51,476 nt of DNA from Desulfobacterales bacterium HSG2 (lineage in GTDB: Bacteria; Desulfobacterota; Desulfobacteria; Desulfobacterales; 4be13): positions 1 through 51,476 of the forward strand of contig JAUCGI010000016.1 in the NCBI GenBank assembly GCA_030378035.1, read 5' to 3'. Both the position numbers and the translations under genes were made by a program. This document shows, piece after piece, positions 19,648 to 28,500 of this stretch. Position 1 is the stretch's first letter. Every line of letters begins with the position of its first letter. The notes under the pieces were generated by a model. The model worked only from the letters and a program-made list of their open reading frames with translations. It made no database searches and had not been told where the DNA came from.

Positions 19648-19828
19648 CTAGTACCTGACCAAATAAGTTTTGACAAGTGCGGCCGGTTCGGAGCGCCTCC
19701 GAAAACTGCGCCGAAAGACACGCCTCTCATTTACCCACACCGTTAATGAGAAACATTCTGGCGGAACATGCTGCGACGGCGATCCGTGGCGGGCCGCACT
19801 TGTCAAAACTTTTTTGGTCGGGTACTAG
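19648..19828. mobile_element. MITE-like element with ~37 bp inverted ends, flanked by CTAG
   Basis: Inverted arms at 19648-19684 and 19792-19828 (CTAGTACC[T/C]GACCAAA... TTTTGACAAGTGCGGCC) match except for a few bases. The 181-bp element has no complete gene. It provides the last ~33 codons and stop of the PIN gene. Confidence 0.8.
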
Positions 19829-20269
19829 TTTTTCGCAGACATTTTTCAAAGAATGATCTGAAGTCACAAAAGTAATATTGCGGAAAGTTGAGCGGGCATT
19901 TTCGACAATTGCCAGATGTAACGCGTCATTTGAGCCTATACTGTAATGATTTCCATGTTCCAGCAAAATCCTTTCCGCTCGTCTGTAAGAGGCTTCATCA
20001 ACCGGAATCACCGTAAAATAACGGATCGCTCCTGCTGTATCCCGTCTTATACGTTTTATAATCCTCCGAACCATCCTTTGTTTTAAATATCTTTTACGAT
20101 GATCTTTCATCAGAACGCTGACAAATTCCAAAATCGTAAGGGGTGACACCAAAACCGGATATGACAGATTTGAAACGAGTCGTCTGATATTTAATGAACC
20201 TTCCTCATCCCTGTAAAACTTCCATACAGCGGCGGTGTCAAAATAAAACCTGTCATTTTCATCGGCCAT
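19727..20269 (-). CDS. PIN-domain protein, C-terminus replaced by a MITE
   Basis: The PIN fold is supported by YFDTAAVWKFY (Asp 11), ILEFVSVL (Glu), SNDALHLAI (Asp) and FVTSDHSLK (Asp), the four acidic positions of the RNase site. The start at 20269 overlaps the stop of the receiver gene (ATGGCCGATGA), giving translational coupling as in toxin-antitoxin pairs. After NVCEK the reading frame enters the MITE (LVPDQKSFDKCG and onward), so the native C-terminus is lost; the PIN core appears complete. Likely role: RNA-cleaving toxin or regulator paired with the receiver protein. Confidence 0.82.
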   Translation of the reverse strand: MADENDRFYFDTAAVWKFYRDEEGSLNIRRLVSNLSYPVLVSPLTILEFVSVLMKDHRKRYLKQRMVRRIIKRIRRDTAGAIRYFTVIPVDEASYRRAERILLEHGNHYSIGSNDALHLAIVENARSTFRNITFVTSDHSLKNVCEKLVPDQKSFDKCGPPRIAVAACSARMFLINGVGK

Positions 20270-20702
20270 TTCTGACTTGAAACTCCTCATCCGGAATTGC
20301 CGACAATATTCGGCGGACATCTTCAAGCGGCATGACTTCTGCCAGTTCCCTCACCTTTTTAAGCAGTTCTCCCATTCTGATCTCATCCTTTTCAAACCAT
20401 CCGCCGACTCCGAGGTTGAGGGCCTGAACAACATCCTCCTTGCTGCCGCCACGACTCAGAATGACCGTATCCGTATCTATCCCCTCCTCCACCACCACCC
20501 GGATCATGCTGATACCGCCAGTTTCAGGTATTTTCAAATCAACAAGGGCCACATCAAACGCCTCTTCTCTGAGTTTCTTTAATCCTTCCGAACCGCGATA
20601 GGCTGTTCCGACCTCAAAACCGTGTTCGGCAAGAAACTTGCCATAAGCAGAACGTATTTCATCTTCCTCATCAACAATCAGAATTTTGTAACGTCTTTCC
20701 AT
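20259..20702 (-). CDS. Response-regulator receiver protein coupled to a PIN gene
   Basis: A single CheY-like receiver (147 aa): ILIVDEEDE with acidic cluster, phosphoacceptor Asp55 in VALVDLKIP, Ser in VILSRGG, Lys in FEKD. There is no DNA-binding domain. The C-terminal extension (MPLEDVRRILSAIPDEEF) looks like the toxin-binding tail of an antitoxin. Its stop overlaps the PIN start, so it sits where an antitoxin is expected. No histidine kinase is nearby. Confidence 0.85.
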   Translation of the reverse strand: MERRYKILIVDEEDEIRSAYGKFLAEHGFEVGTAYRGSEGLKKLREEAFDVALVDLKIPETGGISMIRVVVEEGIDTDTVILSRGGSKEDVVQALNLGVGGWFEKDEIRMGELLKKVRELAEVMPLEDVRRILSAIPDEEFQVRNGR

Positions 20703-20736
20703 AATTTTATCCTTAATTACGAATGATTCGTTCTAA

Positions 20737-20760
20737 AGCCTCGGAATCAATTCCGAGGCT
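20737..20760. promoter_or_regulatory. Perfect 11-bp hairpin upstream of the receiver gene
   Basis: AGCCTCGGAAT-CA-ATTCCGAGGCT, about 35 nt upstream of the receiver start. There is no U-run on the minus strand, so a terminator is less likely than an operator or 5'-UTR structure. Confidence 0.45.
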
Positions 20761-20818
20761 GAAAGCGAAAGCAGGCTGAAGCCAGCTAATTTTTTTCCAG
20801 TTCATGATACTTGATGAG

Positions 20819-21067
20819 TTATATATCATCTGTGACCACAAATTTGGGCGATATCCGTCTCGTCAAATCCCCGAGCCTATCCCTATAATCGGCTAATATT
20901 TTATCAATGGTCTCCGGGGCATACTGTTTCGCATTATATCTGAGATACAATTGCAGTTCCCGATCCGCTATGGTGACATTAAAATCAAGATTATGTATGA
21001 TTTTCGTATTCGGGCTTATCGGGGATTCCTTGACAGATTCAAATAAACCTGTCCCTGTCTCCGAGCA
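20819..21067 (-). pseudogene. Partial copy of the NRPS 3' end (epimerization-domain C-terminus)
   Basis: Nearly the same as the last ~75 codons of the NRPS (22519-22743), e.g. NLDFNVTIADRELQLYL and YAPETIDKILADY, but ends differently (RISPKFVVTDDI). It has no start codon in frame. It lies on the far side of a small-gene cassette from the NRPS, so it may be the original NRPS end displaced by insertion or a remnant of a duplicate. Confidence 0.85.
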
Positions 21068-21112
21068 TCTATTTTTATGTCCATTATCAGAATATATCTC
21101 CTTTCTTTCCCT

Positions 21113-21230
21113 TTAACACCTCACGGTCAAAGTTTCCTGTCCTTCCCGTCCGCGGCCTCCCACAACTCCCACTGAACATTCTGTTCTTCGTCATCCTCTC
21201 TGAGTATCAGCATCTTCTTATCACTGAGAC
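21113..21230 (-). pseudogene. Broken second copy of the 19095-19232 sequence
   Basis: Encodes SDKKMLILREDDEEQN and WELWEAADGKDRK, then stops because of a two-base deletion compared with the copy at 19095-19232. It is joined directly downstream of the 170-aa gene and upstream of the NRPS 3' fragment. Confidence 0.7.
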
Positions 21231-21249
21231 GGCCCGTTCACATTTTTCC

Positions 21250-21762
21250 TTATCCCGCTTTTCTCAGCACGTTCTCATAAGACACCACACTCCGTGCGTT
21301 CACTGTATATATTCTGCTGTCGGTAAAGAATGAGTAATTTTCATAGTCATCTTCGATGTTTGTCTCATCACAAAAGACTCTGAGACAAAACGGGCCGTCA
21401 AATCTCAGTGTCAGATCAAGGCCCGGAAGCAATGCGTCAACCGACTCAACTCTCCGATCAGGCAGATTCATGAGGCCGTTTATCATAGGGCCGTCATTGT
21501 CGTTCGGATCAGTGGCTCCGCAGATGACCTCTGTGTCCGAGTCCAGACGCCATGAACACCATATAAACAAGGAGAGTTCCGCCTTGTATCTTCTCTGATC
21601 TTCCGCAAGATGAACATTTCTGAGCGGCCTGTCCCTGGGAATTTTGTCTCCGCAATCAAGCGCGACGACCGATCCTGTTCCCTCACCGGCCGCAACTCCC
21701 CAGCACCTTTTGCCGGCCAGATTTTTCAGCGCTGACAAAAATTCTTCGTTTATCCCCTTCAT
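21250..21762 (-). CDS. Conserved-looking protein of unknown function (170 aa)
   Basis: Starts MKGINEEFLSALKNL, followed by GKRCWGVAAGEGTGSVVALDCGDKIPR and a beta-rich body with SLFIWCSWRLDS and FCDETN. I recall uncharacterised families with this RCWGVVAGEGTGS opening, sometimes near toxin/immunity genes, but can name no function. Its ATG overlaps the stop of a 21-codon frame (ATGA), which in turn overlaps the 180-aa gene, so the group is translated as a chain. Confidence 0.75.
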   Translation of the reverse strand: MKGINEEFLSALKNLAGKRCWGVAAGEGTGSVVALDCGDKIPRDRPLRNVHLAEDQRRYKAELSLFIWCSWRLDSDTEVICGATDPNDNDGPMINGLMNLPDRRVESVDALLPGLDLTLRFDGPFCLRVFCDETNIEDDYENYSFFTDSRIYTVNARSVVSYENVLRKAG

Positions 21763-21824
21763 TTTCTCAGATACTCCTGCCCGGTCATTATGGACAATAT
21801 CAAAGCCAATCTTTTCAGTTTCAT
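21759..21824 (-). CDS. 21-aa coupled peptide
   Basis: ATG at 21824 overlaps the stop of the 180-aa gene (TGATG) and the stop overlaps the ATG of the 170-aa gene (ATGA). The sequence begins MKLKRLALILS and ends EYLRK. It could be a real peptide or a coupling device that carries ribosomes into the next gene. Confidence 0.5.
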   Translation of the reverse strand: MKLKRLALILSIMTGQEYLRK

Positions 21825-22366
21825 CAGATCACCTCCTGCTGATTTTCTTCCAAAAAATCCTGCTCATATTCTGCAAAATCAGCCGGCCGCATGTTCATGT
21901 CCGATGACGGCATCATAATTCCGTCATAGTGCTGAAACGGGTCACATCCGATGATGATCATCTGCCTGTCATTGAAAAGGCGTTCTGTCCGGTCCGGAAA
22001 TTCCGGCTCCACTTCCAAAAGAGGATGGGCAAAATCCGAATGTCCGAATCTTCCCATGTAAGCCAATGTTCTGTGAGTTGGGAAAACCTGACGTTCCCTG
22101 AATCTGATCCCATCCCCCAGACTGAGGAGGAATTCCCGTCTGCCGGTTCTGATCAGTCGGCAATTCAGCCATTCCGGCATCCGGCCCGGGACTGACACCC
22201 TGACCTCAACGAGATAATTTCCGAATGCCGAACCGGTTTCGTCTGTGGGGATGACATAGCCGGGGGCCTGCTGTGAATCCTCAATTTCCGCCGGGGCGTA
22301 CCACCCCGTTCCGTTTCCGACATTTTTCCGACATAAGGAATGGAGATAATGCTGTGTCTGTGTCAT
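21824..22366 (-). CDS. Protein of unknown function (180 aa)
   Basis: Starts MTQTQHYLHSLCRKNVGNG behind a strong ribosome site (GGGAGGTGA). No domain recognised. It contains PEWLNCRLIRTGRREF and a proline/aspartate-rich C-terminal half ending QEVI. It is coupled upstream to a 23-codon frame and downstream to a 21-codon frame. It lies between the NRPS and the displaced copy of the NRPS 3' end, so it arrived with the cassette. Confidence 0.7.
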   Translation of the reverse strand: MTQTQHYLHSLCRKNVGNGTGWYAPAEIEDSQQAPGYVIPTDETGSAFGNYLVEVRVSVPGRMPEWLNCRLIRTGRREFLLSLGDGIRFRERQVFPTHRTLAYMGRFGHSDFAHPLLEVEPEFPDRTERLFNDRQMIIIGCDPFQHYDGIMMPSSDMNMRPADFAEYEQDFLEENQQEVI

Positions 22367-22373
22367 ATTGTCG

Positions 22374-22445
22374 TCACCTCCCGAGTAGTTTCTGACCCCT
22401 CAGAAGTTCCTCAATAAGTTCCTGCTGTTTGAAGTTTATTCTCAT
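22374..22445 (-). CDS. 23-aa peptide at the head of the small-gene cassette
   Basis: ATG at 22445; helical, begins MRINFKQQEL and ends GQKLLGR. Its last codons contain the ribosome site of the 180-aa gene (GGGAGGTGA). A leader peptide or coupling frame is likely. Confidence 0.45.
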   Translation of the reverse strand: MRINFKQQELIEELLRGQKLLGR

Positions 22446-22518
22446 TTGTCCAACTCCTTATATGAATTTCAGCAAAGTCTTCGGTTCTGAGGCTGATTCA
22501 CTGAGACAGACGATGTTA

Positions 22519-25500
22519 TTACTCCCATGCGGTTAATATCCCCCTTAACTTATATCCATAATCGGCTAATATTTTATCGATAGTCTCCGGGGCATACCGC
22601 TTCGTATTATAAGTAAGATACAATTGCAGTTCCCGATCCGCTATGGTGACATTAAAATCAAGATTATGTATGATTTTCGCATTCGGGCTTATCGGGGATT
22701 CCTTGACAGATTCAAGTAAACTTGTCCCTGTCTCCGAGCAGGTTCCCTGTTCGTCAAAGTGGCCCAGGTAGTTAAATCTGATCTCCGGCTCTAAATGAAA
22801 ACTCAGGTCCTTTTTGTACTCATCAGGGGTGATGTATTTCAGAATACCATAGCCCATGCCTCTGTCGGGTATCTGGCTTATCACTTCTCTAATCGCTTCA
22901 ATCTGGTGCGCGGGTTCTTCTGAATCGGACCACTTGAGGATCACAGGATAGAGGCTTGTGAACCATCCCACGGTCCTGCTGACATCTGCCTCTTTGATCA
23001 CAGGTTCTCTGCCATGCCCCTCCAGGGTGATCAGGGTCGTGTCATGGCCATGCCATTGTTTCATGGCATAAGCCAGAGCAGTCAGTAAAATTTCATCGGT
23101 TCGGGCCCCGAACCCGGGTCCCGCTTTTGTCAGCAAGGCATCTGTTTCCTTTCGGGGCAAGACGAACTTGACAAGGGCCGTATCCCTGATCAGACCATCC
23201 CCTCCTGATTCATAATCACAGGGCAGTTCCGGCGGATATGCGGATTCTATGGTTCGCCAATAGGCTTTCTGGTCAAGCAGTTGTTCAGATGTGCTGTACA
23301 ACTGAATCTGCTCTGCCCATTGCTTAAAAGAATCTGTCTTTAAAGGCAGGGTTACGGATTTGTCCCGCAGATACTGAGTATAGGCAGATACCATATCCTC
23401 GGTCAGTATCCGCCAGGAGACCGCGTCGTGGATCAGATGGTGGAGGATAATCAGGAGCCGGTCTCCGTCATTCATTCTGAACAAAGCGACTTTCATCAGG
23501 GGTCCATTCTCCAGATCCAGGCTTGCCCGGAGATCGGCGGAGTATGACTCAATCTCTGAAATCCCATGTTCGGAACGGGTCAGGTCTATGGTTTCAAAGG
23601 AGAAGGGATAATCCGGTCCGCAATTTTTCTGGACCACATTTATAATTTCTCCGTTCTTCCGGGTAATCTCGTATTTCATTCTCAGCGCGTCGTGATGCTC
23701 ATGGAGTTTCTCAAATGCGGCACGGAGCGCGTCTTCATCCAGTCGTTTTCGGGAATAAGAGAGATCCGCGTGGTTGAAATGGTGTCCGTCATAAACAAAC
23801 TCCTTAAAAAACCAGCGGGCGATGGCAGTCAGCGGAACAACCCCTGTCACCGATTCCTGGGTTGAAAGTCGCTCCGGCAGGGTAACTCTCGGGCAGAGCT
23901 GGGCAATGGTGGGATATCGGAAGATATCCCTGGCGCTGACACTCAGATTTTGCTGGCGAACACGGGAGACGAGTTGAATCGCACGCACAGAGTCCCCGCC
24001 GATGTCAAAAAAATTATCATGGATTCCGAGCGCTCTCCCGAAGAGATCCTGCCAAATACTGACGAGTTTTTCCTCGGTCTCATTTCGGGGCTTCGCATCA
24101 TCCGCATCCCCGGTGATATGCGAATCTTCGGAGGGATCCGGCAATGCTTTTTTGTCAATCTTTCCGTTAAGGGTCAGGGGAAACTTTTCCAGGAAAACAA
24201 AATGAGCCGGTATCATAAAGCTCGGAAGGGTCTTGCATAGGAAGTCCCTTAGTTCTCCGACATTTAATCTGGACTGGGTGATGATATACGCGATCAGTTC
24301 CCTGTTTTCCGGACTCCCTTTGGTGAGAACCAGTGCGTCGTCTATTGACGGATGGCGGGTGAGACTGTTCCGAATTTCCGCGGGTTCCACACGATAGCCT
24401 CTGATCTTTACCTGATCGTCCTTTCTTCCCAGAAATTCGATGTTGCCGTCAGGAAGCCAGCGTCCCATATCCCCTATTCGGTACAATGGCTGACCCGGAT
24501 TGAAGGGATTGTCAATAAATTTCTCTGAGGTCAGTTCCGGCATATTCAGATACCCTCGGGCCACCCCGGGGCCTGAAAAGCATATCTCCCCGGGGACACC
24601 GATGGGAACCGGGTTGAACGCGTCATCCACAATGAAGACAGCGGAATTGGACACAGGTTTTCCGATGGGAATGGTTGACGGTTGACGGTTGACGGTTGAC
24701 GGTTGACGGTTGACGATATAAGGAACTTTGTAGAATGAGGTGCAGACCGATGTCTCGGTGGGGCCGTAGGCGTTGAAATAGGCTTTCTCCTTACTGTAAA
24801 AGATCACATCGCTCATAATCGCGGGTTCGCCGGCGGTGATGATGGTTCTGACCGTGGGCAGGGGATGTTTGTTCAGCATGTTCAGATAAACAGGTGGGAA
24901 TGTGATCACGCTCACCTTGTGTTCATCCAGATAGCTTATAAAACGCTCGGTATCGTCAATGATCTCTTTTCGGATCGTTACCAGGGCCGCACCTTTGAGA
25001 AGGGCCATAAATATCTCAGAGAGAGACGCGTCAAAAGAGGGAGAAGCAAATTGTAACACACGGTCCGATTCTGAAATGCCAAAGCCGGATATCTGTGCTG
25101 AAATCATGTTCACAAACCCGCCATGCTCGATCATTACCCCTTTGGGCCGGCCGGTGGAACCCGATGTGTAAATGACATAAGCCAAGTTGTCAGTTGATAG
25201 TTGTCCGTTGTCAACCGGAGAACTATCAGCAGACGACTGACAACTGACAACAGACGACTGACAACTGATAACCGACAACTGACAACTATCAACGGACAAC
25301 GGACAACGGACAACGGACAACTGAACTTTGCATCCGCTGTCTTCTGTCATGTAGTCAATTCTCTCCGGGGGATATCCGGGATCTATGGGGAGATAAGCTC
25401 CTCCTGTTTTCAATATTCCCAGCAGTGCGATGATAGTGGATTCATTCCGTTCGGCCAGAACCCCTGCTAGATCGTCGGGGCCGATCTGATAATTTTCTCT

Positions 25501-28500
25501 CAGATGATGTGCCAGTTCGTCGGCACGCTGATTCAGTTCTTTGTATGTCAGGTTTTTGTTTTCGGAGATGAGAGCGATGTTGTCAGGGGTCTTCTCCACC
25601 TGTTCCTCAAACAGATCGATGATTGTTTTTTCTCTGGGATAATCGGCTCCGGTGTCGTTAAAGCGGATCAGAATCTGCTCTCTCTCTTCAGCACCCAATA
25701 TGTTCAACTGTTTCAGGGGCAGTTCCGGGTCTTTCAGGATGCTTTTTATGAGTTCCTCAAGATGGCTCTCTGTTCTTCTGATGCTATCTTCCGTGAACAG
25801 GTCCGTATTATAATTGATATCGAGATAAAATCCTTCCCGGTCTTCCATGAAATTGAAGGTAAGATCAAACGGGCTGATGCCTGTCTCATATTCAAAGGGC
25901 TGTATATTCAGATCCGTCGGGGACGCCTGGTTTCGGCTGTCATTCTGCAATACCACCATGATGTCAAAGATAGGGGAACGGCTGACATCCCGCTGGATAT
26001 CGAGTTCTTCCACCAGTTTGTCAAAGGGATACATCTGATGTTGATATGCTTCTGTGACGGTCTGTTTTACTTTTGACAACAGGGTATTGAAACCCTCATC
26101 CGTGGAGACCGAATCTCTCAGGGCGAGGGTGTTCACATAGAAACCGATCTGGTCTTCGATATCCTGATGGTTCCTCCCTGCAATGGGAGAACCGATAATG
26201 ATATCCTCCTGCCCGGTATAACGATGCATCAGGGCCTTCACAAGAGCCAGTAACGTCGTAAACAGAGTGACTTTGTTCTTTTCGGCCAATTCCCTGAGAC
26301 TTGCGATCCGTTCTCTGTCCAGGAAAAAACGGGCTGTGCTTCCTCTGTATGTCTGAAAAACCGGGCGCGGAAAATCGGTCGGCAGATCGAGCACTGGCAG
26401 ATCACCGGATAATCTGTTCCGCCAATACTCTTGGCTTTCCTTCATTTTATCGCTTTCCAAAAGCCTGTTATGCCATGCCGCATAATTTTTGTATTGAATC
26501 TTTAAAGGGGGGAGTTGTATGGTTTTACCCTGGGCAAACGCATTATACAACGTCCATATCTCATTCTCCAACACCCCGAAAGACCACCCGTCGCAGATAA
26601 TGTGGTGTATGGTCAGGAGCAATACATAACGATCATCCGAAATCCTCAGCAGCTTTACCCGGAATAAGGGGCCTTTCTCCAGATCAAAGGGATGGGTTGC
26701 TTCCTGGGCCGCGTATTTTCTTGCCAATTCCTCATGGAAAGATTCGGTTTCTTTGGTCCGGTTTTTGTCCGGGTTCTTTCGGAGATCAATCTCTTTCATA
26801 TTCCCGTGAACGTGCTCGTGAACGTGAACGTGAACGTGCTCGTGAACGTGCTCGTGAACGTGAACGTGCTCGTGAACGTGCTCGTGAACGTGAACGTGCT
26901 CGTGCTCGTGAACGTGAACGTGCTCGTGAACGTGCTCGTTCACGTTCACGTTCACGTTCACGGGGGGCTGTATACGCTGTCTGGGACCCTGATCTGTCGT
27001 CACAAAAACAGTGCGAAGGGATTCATGACGCTCCTCAACGGTTCTGAATGCCCGTTTGAATGCTTCCGGGTTGAAACTTCCCCGGACCAGATACGCGACG
27101 GAGAGATTATACGCGATAAAATCGTCTTCCATCTGATCCAGAACCCAAAGGCGTCTCTGGGAGTGGGAGAGTTCATAATGCTCCTGCTCGGGCAGAGGCT
27201 CAATATCCTGGTATTCTGTGGTTCCTTTTTTGCGAATAAGTTCGTCCAAGGCCCTTATGGTGGGGTTATCAAAGAATTCCTTTAATCCGAGTTCAACCTC
27301 AAGCAGCTTGTGTATCCTGGATACGATTTGTATGGCCGCGATACTTTGCCCGCCTATCTCAATGTAGTCATCTTCTATGCCGATGGAATCAAGCTCCAAA
27401 ATTTCCTTCCATATCCCGATGAGTTTTTCCTGCTGTTCATTTTCAGGCGGAATATAGCTTGATGCTTGATGCTTGATGCTTGATGCTTGATGCTTGATGC
27501 TTGATGCTTGATGTTTGATGTTTCCGAGTTTTTCGGTGATGGATTTCAGATATGTCTCTTTCTCATCTGGTGAAAGGACTTCTATCTCTTCAACTTTTAT
27601 CTGATCATCACTGACAACGGCCCGGGCAATGTTTTCCATACAAGGCCCGATCTTTTCCATGACTTCCGGATCATATACGGAACGGTTATATATGAAGCGG
27701 AATTCCAGAGTCGCTTCGGGGCTTATCAGTATGGTGAGATCATAGTTGGTATGGTCGAAGTGTTCAAAATGATCGACCTTGATGCTGGATGCTGGATGCT
27801 GGGTATTTGATGCTGGATGTTTGATGCTTGATGCTTGATCTGTGAGTTGGAGGTCGAATATCTGGTTCAGCGCGTTATCTAAGGGATAATTCTCAAATAC
27901 CAGGACATGATCGAGCAGATTTCGCCTGAGCTGGGTCTGGGCCTGTATCTGGGCCAGGGAGCAGTAATGATGGTCCCGGGCCTGTGCGGATTCATTATGA
28001 AGGGCTTGTACCATGTCCCGGAAGGTCTGGGCCTGGGCCATCCGGATCCGGATCGGGATGAGATTGATGAGAAGTCCGACCATGGTCTCAACGCCTCTGA
28101 TTTCAGGGGGACGTCCTGACACCACCGCGCCGAAGACCACGTCATCCAGATCATTGTATTTTCCGAGAAGGATTCCCCAGAGGGCCTGTACCACCGTGTT
28201 CAGGGTGACATGGTTCTGTGAGGCCAGGTTCTGAAGGCTTTGGGTCATTTTTTCATCAAATTCAAAGACATAATTCTCTGTCTGATATCCATCGTTTGAT
28301 GGCTGACTTGTACCGGGAAGGGTGGCCGGGCGGGTATAGTCGTTCAGATACGCGTGCCAATAGGCTCGGGATTTCTCCTGATCCCGCGTCTTCATCCACT
28401 TGATGTAATGGCTGAAAGGGACAGACGGATCGGGATCCGGCATGGTTCCTTTTAACAGGCCGTTGTATATCTGATAAACTTCTTGCTCAATCATGGCGTT

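Noticed and set aside
26697-27285. Plus-strand arginine/glutamate-rich or valine/asparagine-rich frames over the hexamer tract
   Set aside because: Any frame over the GTGAAC repeat is open; the minus-strand NRPS explains the region.
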